Source: an uncultured Acidimicrobiales bacterium (lineage in GTDB: Bacteria; Actinomycetota; Acidimicrobiia; Acidimicrobiales; SHLQ01). Taken from it: a DNA stretch of 64,000 nucleotides. The position numbers were made by a program, and so were the translations under genes. The stretch spans positions 1 to 64,000 of the forward strand of contig CALHYX010000004.1 of the NCBI GenBank assembly GCA_938041035.1, given 5' to 3'. Below the pieces are notes generated by a model. It was not told the origin of the DNA. It was given only the letters and a program-made list of their open reading frames with translations, and made no database searches. This document shows, piece by piece, positions 16,288 through 25,057 of the stretch (positions are counted from its first letter, which is position 1; each line of letters begins with the position of its first letter).

Positions 16288-17178
16288 GTGCACCTCTCGA
16301 TGACCCTGCCGTCCATGGTTCCCGAATACGACCGCTCGACCACCCTCGACTGGTGTCGAGCGATCGACGAGGGGCCGTACCATTCCGTTTCGGTGGGCGA
16401 ACGGGTCACCTGGTTCAACCAGGAGATGATGGTGCTGCTGGCGGCCGCGGCCGCCCTGACCGAGCGGGTGAAGATCTTCCCCACCGTCGTCGTGAGCCCG
16501 ATGCACGGCACCGGCATGCTCGCCAAGCAGTTGGCGACCATCGACGTGTTGAGTGCCGGACGATTGGTGGTGGGGCTCGGTGTTGGGGGTCGAGAGCAGG
16601 ATTTCCGGGCTGCCGAAGCACCTTTTCGGCGTCGCTACGCCAGGCTCGACGAGCAGGCCGGCGAACTGCGCCGGCTGTGGTCGGGCGAACCGGCGTTTCC
16701 CGATACCGACCCCATCGGTCCCCCGCCGGTGCAACCGGGCGGCCCTCCCCTGCTCTGCGGCAGCCAGGGACCCAAGGGGCTCGCCCGCGCCGCCGTGTGG
16801 GCCGACGGCATCGCCGGACAGAAGATGGCGGCACCGGTCGACACCGTGGCCGACGATGTCGACCTATTCCGGCAGGCCTGGGCCGACGCGGGCCGCGAAG
16901 ACCCTCCCTACATCAGCACCAGTTTCTGGTACTCGCTCGATCCCGACGACCCGCAGGGCGTGCTCGATGCGTACTCCATGCGCTACCTAAAGATCTTCGG
17001 CCCCGAGATCGCCAGATGGATGGCCGATCAGCAAACGATCGCCGGGCCCGAAGCTCTGGTGGGCGCGATCGAGACCTGCCGGGCGGCGGGCGTTGACGAA
17101 CTCATTCTGGTGCCCACGAGTTCGGACATGGCCGAACTCCACCGCACCGGTGAGCTGCTCCCTGCCCTCCCCGCCTGA
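16288..17178 (+). CDS. LLM-class flavin/F420-dependent oxidoreductase
   Basis: A 296-residue luciferase-like TIM-barrel oxidoreductase. It shows the KIFPTVVVSPMHGTGMLAKQ strand, then LSAGRLVVGLGVGGREQDF, a classic signature of F420-dependent members, and PPLLCGSQGPKGLARAA. It is slightly short for the family (about 300-350), because the barrel N-terminus is abbreviated. GTG at 16288 is taken as start, with ATG at 16300 as an alternative. It follows the DegT-family gene after 71 bp and converges with the FMO gene. Substrate unknown. Confidence 0.83.
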   Translation: MHLSMTLPSMVPEYDRSTTLDWCRAIDEGPYHSVSVGERVTWFNQEMMVLLAAAAALTERVKIFPTVVVSPMHGTGMLAKQLATIDVLSAGRLVVGLGVGGREQDFRAAEAPFRRRYARLDEQAGELRRLWSGEPAFPDTDPIGPPPVQPGGPPLLCGSQGPKGLARAAVWADGIAGQKMAAPVDTVADDVDLFRQAWADAGREDPPYISTSFWYSLDPDDPQGVLDAYSMRYLKIFGPEIARWMADQQTIAGPEALVGAIETCRAAGVDELILVPTSSDMAELHRTGELLPALPA

Positions 17179-17192
17179 TAAAGCGCCGCCGA

Positions 17193-18638
17193 TCAGGCGA
17201 AGTGATAGTCGGCGAGTCGGGGTTGTTCCATCTCGCTGCGGAATCGACTGAACGTGAACGGCCAGGCGAACGGAATGCCGCGGTCGTCGAGATACCAGCT
17301 CCGACAACCCGTGGCCCACACCGTCTCGGTCGCCGCGGCGACCCGCTCGTCGTCGAACGCCGCGGCCGCCGCTTCGGTCGGCTCGGCCGTGGTGAAGCCC
17401 TCGCCGACGGCGTGGTCGAGCAGCGCCATCGTGTAGGCGAACTGCATCTCGGCGGTCTGGATAAGCGAGAAGTTGCCAACCGGGCTGTTCGGTCCGTTCA
17501 GCATGAAGAAGTTCGGGAACTGCGGCACGGCGACCGCCAGGTAGGCGGTAGGGCGCTCGCTCCATACATCGTCGAGCAACACGCCATCGCGTCCTTCGAT
17601 TCGCATCGGCCGCATGAAACGGTCGACGTGGAAGCCGGTGGCGTACACGAGTACGTCGAGCTCGTGCAGCTTGCCGTCCGCAGTGCGGACCCCGGTGGCC
17701 TCGACCGCGGTGATGTCGTCGGTGACGATGTCAACACTGTTGGACTGCACCGCATCGTAGAAGTTGTGCGACACCACGAGCCGCTTGCAGCCGGCGCGGT
17801 AGTCCGGGGTCAGCCGCGCTCTCAGATCTTCGTCATCGATGCGTTGCAGCTCCGCGCGACAGGTCGCCTCGAAGTCGTCGGCGATACCGGAGTTGGCGTC
17901 GAGGATGGCGGTGCCGAACCCATCGTTGAACCCGGTGGACATCTTGTCGTGCAGGTCCTGGAGGAGGTCGGCGTCGGTACGAAACGCCTGCTTCTCCTCA
18001 TCGGAGTACGCCTCCTGGGCCATGGGGACGACCCACTGCGCCGTTCGTTGGAAGACGCTCAGCTTTTCGACCCGGGGCGCGAGGGCGCCGGTGATCTGGA
18101 CGCCGCTTGAGCCCGTACCGATCAGGCCGATGCGTTTGCCGTCCAGCTCGACATCGTGATCCCACCGGGCCGAATGGAACGCCGGGCCCGCGAAAGACCC
18201 CACGCCGGGGATATCGGGCAGCTTCGGGTGATGCAGGATCCCGGTCGCGGCGATGATCCAGTCGACCTGTTCGGTGTGGCCCGACGCCGTTTCGACCTCC
18301 CACCCCGGCTCGTTCCAGGTGCAGCGGGCGACGGCGTCGCCGAACCGCACGTTGTCGAGAATGCCGTAGCGCTCGGAGATCGACTGAAAGTAGGCCTGCA
18401 CCTCCTGGCCCGGCGAGCAGAGGTAGCTCCAGTCGGGATTCAAGGCGAAGGAGTAGCTGTAGATGTGTGACGGCACATCGCAGGCAATACCGGGATAGGT
18501 GTTCTCGCGCCAGGTGCCCCCGACATCGTCGGCCTTTTCGAACACGACGTAGTCGAAACCGGCCTCCTGAAGTTTGATCGCCGCCAGGATTCCGGACATC
18601 CCCGCTCCGATCACGCCGAACCGGGCCTGCGTTGCCAT
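17193..18638 (-). CDS. Flavin-containing monooxygenase / Baeyer-Villiger-type monooxygenase
   Basis: A 481-residue class B flavoprotein monooxygenase. The FAD motif GVIGAGMSGILAA occurs at residues 8-20, then VGGTWRENTYPGIACDVPSH, typical of Baeyer-Villiger and ketone monooxygenases. The fingerprint FAGPAFHSARWDHD (F-x-G-x-x-x-H-x-x-x-W-D) near residue 155 is followed by the NADPH motif GLIGTGSSGVQ. It probably oxygenates a ketone to an ester or lactone using NADPH and O2. The start codon overlaps the P450 stop by 1 nt (TGATG), so it is coupled to the P450 and they likely act in the same pathway. Confidence 0.9.
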   Translation of the reverse strand: MATQARFGVIGAGMSGILAAIKLQEAGFDYVVFEKADDVGGTWRENTYPGIACDVPSHIYSYSFALNPDWSYLCSPGQEVQAYFQSISERYGILDNVRFGDAVARCTWNEPGWEVETASGHTEQVDWIIAATGILHHPKLPDIPGVGSFAGPAFHSARWDHDVELDGKRIGLIGTGSSGVQITGALAPRVEKLSVFQRTAQWVVPMAQEAYSDEEKQAFRTDADLLQDLHDKMSTGFNDGFGTAILDANSGIADDFEATCRAELQRIDDEDLRARLTPDYRAGCKRLVVSHNFYDAVQSNSVDIVTDDITAVEATGVRTADGKLHELDVLVYATGFHVDRFMRPMRIEGRDGVLLDDVWSERPTAYLAVAVPQFPNFFMLNGPNSPVGNFSLIQTAEMQFAYTMALLDHAVGEGFTTAEPTEAAAAAFDDERVAAATETVWATGCRSWYLDDRGIPFAWPFTFSRFRSEMEQPRLADYHFA

Positions 18639-19858
18639 CAGCCACCCACCTTTTCGGTCGGGGTGAAGGTCACCGGCATGGCTTCGAAACCAACGACGAA
18701 GTTGGCGGGGCGAATCGGCAGCTCCGCGTCGGGGACGAGGGCGATGTCGGGCAGCCGCTCGAAGAGCGTTTCGAACATCACCTGCAACTCGAGGCGAGCG
18801 AGTGCGCTGCCGAGGCAGAAGTGGGTGCCGAAACCGAAGGCGATGTGGTGGTTGGGGGTGCGGGCCACGTCGAAGCGGAACGGGTCGTCGAAATGGGCGG
18901 AATCGCGGTTGGCGCTCGGATACATGAGCAGAACCTGGTCACCTTCGGCGATGGTCTGGCCGGCGACCTCGATGTCGGTCCTCGCGGTCCGGTTCATGTT
19001 CTTGATGGGCGTGACCCACCGCAGCATCTCTTCGACGCCGGTTTCGAGGGTCACCTCACCACTGGTCAGCAGCTCGTGCTGGTCCGGGTTCTCCAACAGG
19101 GCATGCATCCCGCCCGAGATCACGTGCCGGGTCGTTTCGTCACCCCCGATGAGGATGAGCAGCGCCTCCATGACCAGCGCCTCATCGTCGAGCTTTTGGC
19201 CGTCGATTTCGGCGTGGCACAGGATCGAGACCAGATCGTCGGTCTGTTCTCGGCCCCGCCGGTCGGCGATCACCCCCATCTGGTATTCCCGGAAGCCGAT
19301 GGCGGCGAGCATGGTCTTGGTGAGCTGTTCCTCGGTGGGCTGATTCGTGAGGCTGCGGAGCATGTCGTCGCTCCATTCGAGCAGTTGATCGGCCATCTGC
19401 CGGTCAAAGCCCAACATGTCGCCGATGAGCAGCAGCGGCAGCGGCGCGGCAATGTCCCAGACGAAGTCGCAGCTGCCCTTCTCACAGACGCGGTCGATGA
19501 TCTCGTGACAGATCGTGGCGATGTGGTCTCGTTTGTCGCGCACCCGCCCCGGGGTGAAGCCCCGGTTGACGAGCATGCGCCGGGCCTTGTGTTCGGGGTC
19601 GTCCTTGTCGATCATGTTGTCCGCTGGCCCACTTGAGTGCGGCCGGATGCCGTTGGCGTTGGAGAAGCGAGCCGGGTCCTTGGCCGCGGCGAGTACCTCG
19701 TCGTATCCAGTGAGGGCCCAGACCTGGTTGCTCTCGTCGAAGTACGCCGGAGCGTTTTCGCGCATCCAGGTCCAACTCGAATGTGGGTCGTTGGCGTAGA
19801 ACGACCCGTTCAGCAGGTCGATGTCCGATCGCTGTTCGTGCGTGTAGATGCGGCCCAT
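18638..19858 (-). CDS. Cytochrome P450 (CYP125/142-like)
   Basis: A 406-residue soluble P450. The I-helix motif is LLILIGGDETTRH near residue 235, the ExxR is in EEMLRWVTP, and the haem loop FGFGTHFCLGSALARLE has the cysteine ligand near residue 350. The sequence resembles actinobacterial sterol/fatty-acid side-chain hydroxylases of the CYP125/142 group, but assignment by eye is tentative. The ATG at 19858 follows GGGGGA; the open frame extends 19 codons further upstream without support. It forms an operon with the FMO gene and is divergent from the TauD-type gene. A KstR-like palindrome lies 40 bp upstream. Confidence 0.9.
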   Translation of the reverse strand: MGRIYTHEQRSDIDLLNGSFYANDPHSSWTWMRENAPAYFDESNQVWALTGYDEVLAAAKDPARFSNANGIRPHSSGPADNMIDKDDPEHKARRMLVNRGFTPGRVRDKRDHIATICHEIIDRVCEKGSCDFVWDIAAPLPLLLIGDMLGFDRQMADQLLEWSDDMLRSLTNQPTEEQLTKTMLAAIGFREYQMGVIADRRGREQTDDLVSILCHAEIDGQKLDDEALVMEALLILIGGDETTRHVISGGMHALLENPDQHELLTSGEVTLETGVEEMLRWVTPIKNMNRTARTDIEVAGQTIAEGDQVLLMYPSANRDSAHFDDPFRFDVARTPNHHIAFGFGTHFCLGSALARLELQVMFETLFERLPDIALVPDAELPIRPANFVVGFEAMPVTFTPTEKVGG

Positions 19859-19897
19859 TGCGCGTCCCCCATTCGACCATCCGCCGAGCCGGCGGTT

Positions 19898-19911
19898 AAG
19901 AACCTGTTCTA
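19898..19911. promoter_or_regulatory. KstR-like palindromic operator
   Basis: The sequence AAGAACCTGTTCTA differs at only one arm position from TAGAAC-N2-GTTCTA, and fits TnnAACnnGTTnnA, the motif described for the mycobacterial cholesterol regulator KstR, except at its first base. It sits in the 95-bp gap between the P450/FMO operon and the TauD-type gene. KstR-type control of a CYP125/142-like P450 would be consistent, but no kstR gene is in the window. Confidence 0.45.
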
Positions 19912-19941
19912 CCAAGCCGGTTCGGTCGGCGACAGCTCACC

Positions 19942-19947
19942 TAAGGT
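19942..19947 (+). promoter_or_regulatory. Candidate -10 box (TAAGGT) of the TauD-type gene, leaderless type
   Basis: TAAGGT ends 6 nt before the ATG at 19954, which has no Shine-Dalgarno sequence. The transcription start would coincide with the start codon. The KstR-like palindrome lies about 31-44 bp upstream of this box. Confidence 0.45.
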
Positions 19948-19953
19948 TGTTCC

Positions 19954-20802
19954 ATGGCAGACGTGAAACTGGATATCCGCCCGGTGGGCGCCGCGCTCGG
20001 TGCCGAGATCCGGGGCGTGGACCTCAATCACCTCCGCGACGACGAGTTCGCCGCGATCGAGCAGGCGTTCGCCGATCATCTCGTCGTCTTCTTTCCCGAG
20101 CAGGACCTGACCCCCGACGGCCATCGCGAGTTCGCCGCCCGCTTCGGGGAACTCGAGGTGATCAACGGGCTGAAGAAGCTCGACGATCAGCATCCCGAAA
20201 TCGTGGTGCTGGACGATGCGGTGACGCCGGCGGCCGACGTGTGGCACACCGATGTGACGTACCGGGAGAGTCCGCCGATCACCGCCATCTTGCACATGGT
20301 GGAATGCCCGCCGGTCGGCGGCGACACCATGTGGATCAACCTCTACCAGGCGTACGAGACGCTGTCGCCGCCCATGAAGGAGATGCTCGAAGGCTGCACC
20401 GCGGTGCACGTCAACCGGTACGGCGCCGGCAACCATGAGCACCCGGTGGTGCGGGTCCACCCGGTCACCGGGCGCAAGAGCCTGTACGTCAACCGCATCT
20501 TCGCCAGCCATATCCGCCAACTGAGCCGGCCCGAGTCGCGAGTGCTGCTCGAGTTTCTGTACCGGTGGTGCGAGCAGTCGCGCTTCTCGGTTCGCTATCG
20601 CTGGAGCCCCGGTGGCGTCGGCATGTGGGACAACCGGTGCACGCTGCACTCGGTGGTCAACGACTGGTCCGGTTCCCGCATCATCCAACGCATCACGGTG
20701 CTGGGCGACAAGCCGACCGGGCTGGGCGAGCCGCGGTGGCCGAAGTTCGAGCCCAACGCCAACGGCGCCTCCGACTTCTACGACAAGAACTATCCGTTCT
20801 GA
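19954..20802 (+). CDS. TauD/TfdA-family 2-oxoglutarate-dependent dioxygenase
   Basis: A 282-residue non-haem iron dioxygenase. The iron-binding WHTDVTY (His-x-Asp) is near residue 95, the distal His lies in RCTLHSVVNDW, and the 2-oxoglutarate-binding Arg follows in RIIQRITVLG. The N-terminus (GAALGAEIRGVDL) is typical of taurine and alkylsulfate dioxygenases. The family releases sulfite or aldehydes from alkyl-sulfur or ether substrates, or hydroxylates aromatics such as 2,4-D. Sulfur source or lipid oxidation are both possible. It is coupled to the VOC gene by TGATG overlap and divergent from the P450. Confidence 0.9.
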   Translation: MADVKLDIRPVGAALGAEIRGVDLNHLRDDEFAAIEQAFADHLVVFFPEQDLTPDGHREFAARFGELEVINGLKKLDDQHPEIVVLDDAVTPAADVWHTDVTYRESPPITAILHMVECPPVGGDTMWINLYQAYETLSPPMKEMLEGCTAVHVNRYGAGNHEHPVVRVHPVTGRKSLYVNRIFASHIRQLSRPESRVLLEFLYRWCEQSRFSVRYRWSPGGVGMWDNRCTLHSVVNDWSGSRIIQRITVLGDKPTGLGEPRWPKFEPNANGASDFYDKNYPF

Positions 20803-21266
20803 TGGGTGCTCGAGGCGTGAACCGGGTCGTGATGATGGTGTGGGACCTCGACGAGGGCATGGCGTTCTACGAGAAATTGCTCGGTGCCACCTTCGAACAG
20901 TCCGACGGTACGCGGGCGGCGGAGTTTGGCGTGCAGGCGGCGATGGCCTGGAATGCGGGTATCGAACTCGTAGCCCCGCTGCCGGACGTGCCCAGCCATG
21001 CGCGCGAGCACCTGGAGACCCACGGCGAAGGAATCGCCGGTGTCGTGTTCGCGGTCGACGATGCCGACGAAGCCCTCGCATCGGCCGAGGGGCTTGGGCT
21101 GTCGGCCTACTTCTCGCTCGACTACACCCAGGACGAGATCGACGAGACGGTGGGCGGCAACTTCACCAAGTACAAGCAACACTTCATCGCCGCCGCTCCC
21201 CCGCTCAGCGGGTCGGTACTGGTCGGCGAGTACGAGTGGAAGAAGACGTTCGCCGGACCGCGCTAG
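20802..21266 (+). CDS. VOC-superfamily protein (glyoxalase/dioxygenase fold)
   Basis: A 154-residue vicinal-oxygen-chelate-fold protein with one pair of beta-alpha-beta-beta-beta modules: NRVVMMVWDLDEGMAFYEKLL at the N-terminus and GIAGVVFAVDDADEALASAE in the second module. The metal-ligand His/Glu pattern is not obvious, so it may bind rather than transform its ligand. The ATG at 20802 overlaps the TauD-type stop (TGATG), indicating coupled translation and a shared pathway. Function unknown. Confidence 0.75.
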   Translation: MGARGVNRVVMMVWDLDEGMAFYEKLLGATFEQSDGTRAAEFGVQAAMAWNAGIELVAPLPDVPSHAREHLETHGEGIAGVVFAVDDADEALASAEGLGLSAYFSLDYTQDEIDETVGGNFTKYKQHFIAAAPPLSGSVLVGEYEWKKTFAGPR

Positions 21267-21311
21267 CTGCATTGAGCGCCGGAGTCGGTCATCGGCTCGG
21301 GCCGGCGGTGA

Positions 21312-21782
21312 TTAGCTCTTGATGACGACGTTGGGCCGGGCGATGCCCTGGGCCTCACACAGACCGAAGTAGGCCTGGCTGATGGTGGTGGCGTCGACGA
21401 CGGATTCGACGTTGCCGTCGTCGTCGATGTTGAGGTTGGCGCCGTAGATCTGGAACCACACGTCGGTGGCCTCGGTGTTGTCGGCGGGAACGGTCAGCGT
21501 GTGCACCGACCCGGCCTCCTCGTACAGAAACGAGCCGGCCCGGTTCACGTAGTCGTACTCGGCGTACTTCCACGCGCCGGAGAGGGTGTACCCGAAGACG
21601 GGGCCGGTGTGCTTGTGGCGCTGCACGTTGAACCCGGGTTGAAACAGGTTGCGGACGATCCACAAACCCTCGGACGTGTTGGCCATCACCAGCTTGAGCT
21701 TCGACCCGTCGGGGAGATCGACCCACGGGACCTCGTCGTCCCCGAGGTGGATGGCGTCGGATGGACTGCTGAGCATCGTCAT
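21312..21782 (-). CDS. Cupin protein, 2,4'-dihydroxyacetophenone dioxygenase-like
   Basis: A 156-residue cupin. The first cupin motif is visible as NVQRHKHTGPVFGYTLSG (His ligands), the second as AGSFLYEEAGSVHTL. The layout matches the ChrR/acetophenone-dioxygenase group of small metal-binding cupins that cleave aromatic side chains. It is transcribed from a TAGGGT box 6 nt upstream of the ATG and converges with the VOC gene. Exact substrate unknown. Confidence 0.78.
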   Translation of the reverse strand: MTMLSSPSDAIHLGDDEVPWVDLPDGSKLKLVMANTSEGLWIVRNLFQPGFNVQRHKHTGPVFGYTLSGAWKYAEYDYVNRAGSFLYEEAGSVHTLTVPADNTEATDVWFQIYGANLNIDDDGNVESVVDATTISQAYFGLCEAQGIARPNVVIKS

Positions 21783-21788
21783 GGCCCA

Positions 21789-21794
21789 ACCCTA
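21789..21794 (-). promoter_or_regulatory. Candidate -10 box (TAGGGT) of the cupin gene, leaderless type
   Basis: TAGGGT on the minus strand, 6 nt (TGGGCC) before the ATG at 21782. It lies in the 238-bp gap 21783-22020, which otherwise holds a REP-like palindrome and no recognisable gene. Confidence 0.45.
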
Positions 21795-21833
21795 GGATCG
21801 CCACCCCACCCGCGCCACCGAGCCCCCGGCCCG

Positions 21834-21870
21834 CGTGGTCACTCTGGTGCCAGGCACCAGAGTGACCACG
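21834..21870. repeat. REP-like palindrome, variant arms
   Basis: A perfect 37-bp palindrome with 18-nt arms around a single A. The core CTGGTGCC-A-GGCACCAG is identical to the three copies at 34.6, 35.5 and 60.8 kb, but the outer arms read GTGGTCACT instead of CGAACCAT. The arms remain fully complementary, so a hairpin is preserved despite sequence change. It lies between the cupin and SDR genes. No T-run follows, so it is not an intrinsic terminator. Confidence 0.85.
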
Positions 21871-22020
21871 AGGCGGTTGGCGGGGGTCGAATCGCACGGG
21901 TTGGGCTGGATGGATAGGGTCGCCGCAGCCGGGGGTTTGAGCTTCTGGCCGACCCCCTGCACGCACCCCCTACACACCCGCACCCCCACACAACTTGGCC
22001 CCGCAGATGGATACAAGGCG

Positions 22021-22797
22021 TTGACCCACCCCGAAGACCGACTCACGGACCTCAGCGGACGGGTGGCCGTCGTCACCGGCGGGAGCCGCGGGTTGGGTCG
22101 GGAGATGGTTCTCGCCTTTGCCCGATGCGGTGCCGATGTGGTGATCGCCAGCCGTAAGGCCGACGCGTGCGAGGCCCTGGCCGACGAGGTCCGCGGCTCA
22201 ACCGGTCGCCAGGCGCTGCCGTTCGCCTGCCACGTCGGCGACTGGGCCGCCTGCGATGCGCTGACCGAGGCCACGTATGCCGAATTCGGCCGCTGCGACA
22301 TCCTGGTGAACAACGCGGGCATGTCCCCGCTATACCCGTCGCTCGTCGAGGTGAGCGAAGAACTGTACGCCAAGGTGATGGCGGTGAACCTGCAGGGCCC
22401 GTTTCGCCTATCGGCCACCTTTGGCGAACGTATGGCGGCCGCCGATGGCGGTTCGATCATCAACGTTTCGTCGGTCGCGGCGGCCGAGCCCTCCCCCGTC
22501 GAAACCGTCTATGGCGCGGCCAAAGCCGGGGTGCACAGCTTCACCAAGTCGTTCGCCCGGGCCTATGCCCCCAAGGTGCGGGTCAACTGCCTGATGCCGG
22601 GCCCGTTCATGACCGACATCTCCAAGGCGTGGAGCCCGGAGATGATCGCCGCGATGGAGCGACGGGTCCCGCTGGGCCGGGGCGGCCAACCCGATGAGAT
22701 CGTCGGCGCCGCGCTGTACCTGGCGTCGGATGCGTCGAGCTACACGACCGGATCCATCCTCAAACTCGACGGTGGAATGATCTTCTCCACGTCCTGA
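22021..22797 (+). CDS. Short-chain dehydrogenase/reductase
   Basis: A 258-residue classical SDR. The cofactor motif VVTGGSRGLGRE lies near residues 17-28, the Arg-Lys in VVIASRKADA suggests NADP preference, then VNNAGM and the active site Ser with YGAAKAGVHS near residue 158. The TTG at 22021 is preferred because THPEDRLTDLSGR begins directly after it, as usual for this subfamily, and AAGG is just upstream; a longer frame from 21835 would include the REP palindrome. It is followed after 15 bp by an uncharacterised gene. Probably acts on alcohols or ketones in lipid or terpenoid breakdown. Confidence 0.85.
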   Translation: MTHPEDRLTDLSGRVAVVTGGSRGLGREMVLAFARCGADVVIASRKADACEALADEVRGSTGRQALPFACHVGDWAACDALTEATYAEFGRCDILVNNAGMSPLYPSLVEVSEELYAKVMAVNLQGPFRLSATFGERMAAADGGSIINVSSVAAAEPSPVETVYGAAKAGVHSFTKSFARAYAPKVRVNCLMPGPFMTDISKAWSPEMIAAMERRVPLGRGGQPDEIVGAALYLASDASSYTTGSILKLDGGMIFSTS

Positions 22798-22812
22798 TCA
22801 ACGGAGCTACCC

Positions 22813-23946
22813 ATGCTGACCCTCTTCGACGACTACCCGATTCACCAGACGCCGGACCCGATCAACACCCCGGCCTCGTCGGACAAGGACGTCTACGAGC
22901 GCTACTGGTTCAACGGCTACTCGACCGATGCGACGACCTACATCGGCATCGGCACGGCGCTGTACCCCCACCTCGGTATCCGCGATGCCGGCGTGAGCAT
23001 CGTGATCAACGGCCGCCAGCACGCGTTCCACGCCTCGGCGCGCTCGGGCGACGAACCCACCGACATGACGATCGGCCCGTTTCGGCTCGAAATCGTCGAA
23101 CCGATGCGCTCGTGCCGCATCACCGTTGCCGCCAACGACACCGGGTGGGCGGGCGAGCTGCTGTTCGAGGGCCGCACCGCCAACATCGAAGAGCCTCGCC
23201 ACACCTTTGGCCGCGGGATGCGCAAGGTAATGGACACCACCCGCTTCACCCAGCTCGGTCGATGGTCGGGCTGGCTCGAATTCGATGGCGAACGAGTCGA
23301 GTTCGACCGCGAGACGATGCTCGGCACCAAGGACCGCTCCTGGGGCATCCGTCCCCTGGCAGGCGGCGACCGTCGCGGCGCACCCGAACCGCCCCGCGAC
23401 TCCGGACTGTTCTTTCTCTGGGCACCGCTGCACTTTGACGATCTGTGCGCCCACTACCAGCTGTTCGAGGACACCCGGGGCCGACCGATGTTCAGCGTCG
23501 GGGCCTTCCTGCCGACCTATGGCTCGATCGATGAACTGCCCGGCGTCGAGGACGCCGGCGTGACCGACATGCGAAACCTCGAGCACGACGTGACGTTCTC
23601 GACCGACAGCCGGATGATCACCGACTGCACGCTCGCGTTCACCGAAATCGAGTCTGGGACGCGCCATGAGATCGAGTTTGAGAAGGTCTTCACCTACCGC
23701 ATGAAGGGCATCGGCTACAGCCACCCGGAATGGGGCCACGGCATGTGGAAGGACGAGGTGGCCGTCGGCTCGGAGTCTTGGGATTTGGATTCGGTCGACG
23801 ACACCGCGTTCGAGAACCAACACGTCCAGCACCTCGTGCGGGTGACGATGGGCGACCGGCAGGGTATCGGCGTGCTCGAACAGAACATCCTCGGCCCGTA
23901 TCGTCCATATGGACTCGAAGGGGCGATCCGTCCACCGTCGGGCTGA
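22813..23946 (+). CDS. Uncharacterised beta-rich protein (hydroxyneurosporene-synthase-like layout)
   Basis: A 377-residue protein with GGAG before its ATG. No catalytic motif is recognisable. It is rich in aromatic residues and alternating strand patterns, for example IGIGTALYPHLGIRDAGVS, MLGTKDRSWGIRPLAGG and a SGLFFLWAPLHF segment. This resembles a two-domain lipocalin-like family (DUF7064/7065 or CrtC-like) found beside steroid and terpene catabolism genes in mycobacteria. No signal peptide is seen, so it is likely cytoplasmic. It is co-directional with the SDR 15 bp upstream. The function is unknown; a lipid hydratase or carrier role would be a guess. Confidence 0.7.
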   Translation: MLTLFDDYPIHQTPDPINTPASSDKDVYERYWFNGYSTDATTYIGIGTALYPHLGIRDAGVSIVINGRQHAFHASARSGDEPTDMTIGPFRLEIVEPMRSCRITVAANDTGWAGELLFEGRTANIEEPRHTFGRGMRKVMDTTRFTQLGRWSGWLEFDGERVEFDRETMLGTKDRSWGIRPLAGGDRRGAPEPPRDSGLFFLWAPLHFDDLCAHYQLFEDTRGRPMFSVGAFLPTYGSIDELPGVEDAGVTDMRNLEHDVTFSTDSRMITDCTLAFTEIESGTRHEIEFEKVFTYRMKGIGYSHPEWGHGMWKDEVAVGSESWDLDSVDDTAFENQHVQHLVRVTMGDRQGIGVLEQNILGPYRPYGLEGAIRPPSG

Positions 23947-23990
23947 TCGGGTGACCCGGGCCGAGGGTCACCCGCCGCCATACTGAGGAC

Positions 23991-25040
23991 GTGCACCGCC
24001 GACATCTACCGTTCAGCCTGTTTCTGGTCGGTGCCGTCGTGGTAGCGGCGTGTTCGTCCGACGGTGGTCCGTCGACCGTCGAGGTTGTCGCCCCAACGAC
24101 TTCCTCTGCTCCCACCACCGCCGTCACGACAACGGCGACGCCAGTGGAAGTGACCTCGACCGAAAACGGGCCGGCTGAATCGGGCACAACGGTGATCGGG
24201 CCGTTTGGCCGCACCCCGATCCTGATCGCCGTCCGAGAGGACGAAGCGCGAAACATCATCTTTCGCGCCGACGCCGATGGTCAGATCAGTACCGTCGCGA
24301 CAATTTCGGGCGAGGGCGTATTCCACAGCGCTCCTTCCGCGGGCGCGGGCGGAGATCGACTGATCACCAATGCGGCTTTTGAGGACGGCTGGTTCTCCTG
24401 CGAGAGCTACAACGGAGCCATCCAGGAGCTGTCACCAACCGGCGTCTTGTCGACTCTGGAGGGCGCTTACGCACAGTTGAGTGCTGATGGTCGCCACATG
24501 GTGTACGCCGCGGCCAGCGACTGCCAGGCCGACCTGCAGGATCCGAACTTCGTCCACGCTCCGCTTGACGCCATTGTCCGGCTCGACTTCGACACCGGGG
24601 AGGAGACCCGATGGGACTTCCCCGGCGCGGTGTTTGACTCCAAGGTTCCCGATCCGGTTCGATCGATAGCGCTCACCGACGATCGAATTCTGGTCAATGT
24701 CGACGGAAAATTGCTGGAGATCGAGCTGAACTCGGCCGAGATCATGACCGATCCGGCCGAGGCGGTCGAAATCGGGGATATGGCTTTGCTCGGCGCCCTC
24801 CCCGACGGCACCGTGCTGGGTACGGACTGGACGGTCGACGACTTTCACGGGATCCACCAGATCGACCCCAGCACCGGACAGATCTCGGCCCCGGTCGCCG
24901 TGGCGCAACCCGGGACGGTGGCGCTCGACCGAACCGGGACCACCCTTGTCTACGTCGCGAGCGGGAGCATCGTAGTCAACGGTGTACCGGTCGAGATCGA
25001 CGGGCTGGATGTTCAGCGAGTGCACTCCCTCGGGTTCTAA
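23991..25040 (+). CDS. Putative lipoprotein with beta-propeller-like repeats
   Basis: A 349-residue secreted lipoprotein starting at GTG 23991. The N-terminus has Arg-Arg-His, a hydrophobic stretch and the lipobox VVAAC with Cys21, followed by a Ser/Thr/Pro-rich linker (residues 24-65). The remaining part has repeated strand blocks such as QLSADGRHMVYAAASD and TVALDRTGTTLVYVASG, suggesting a WD40/YncE-like propeller on the outer face of the membrane. No enzyme motif is seen. It stands alone, convergent with the alkylsulfatase. Role unknown. Confidence 0.8.
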   Translation: MHRRHLPFSLFLVGAVVVAACSSDGGPSTVEVVAPTTSSAPTTAVTTTATPVEVTSTENGPAESGTTVIGPFGRTPILIAVREDEARNIIFRADADGQISTVATISGEGVFHSAPSAGAGGDRLITNAAFEDGWFSCESYNGAIQELSPTGVLSTLEGAYAQLSADGRHMVYAAASDCQADLQDPNFVHAPLDAIVRLDFDTGEETRWDFPGAVFDSKVPDPVRSIALTDDRILVNVDGKLLEIELNSAEIMTDPAEAVEIGDMALLGALPDGTVLGTDWTVDDFHGIHQIDPSTGQISAPVAVAQPGTVALDRTGTTLVYVASGSIVVNGVPVEIDGLDVQRVHSLGF

Positions 25041-25057
25041 CGCCCCACCGAGCCCGG

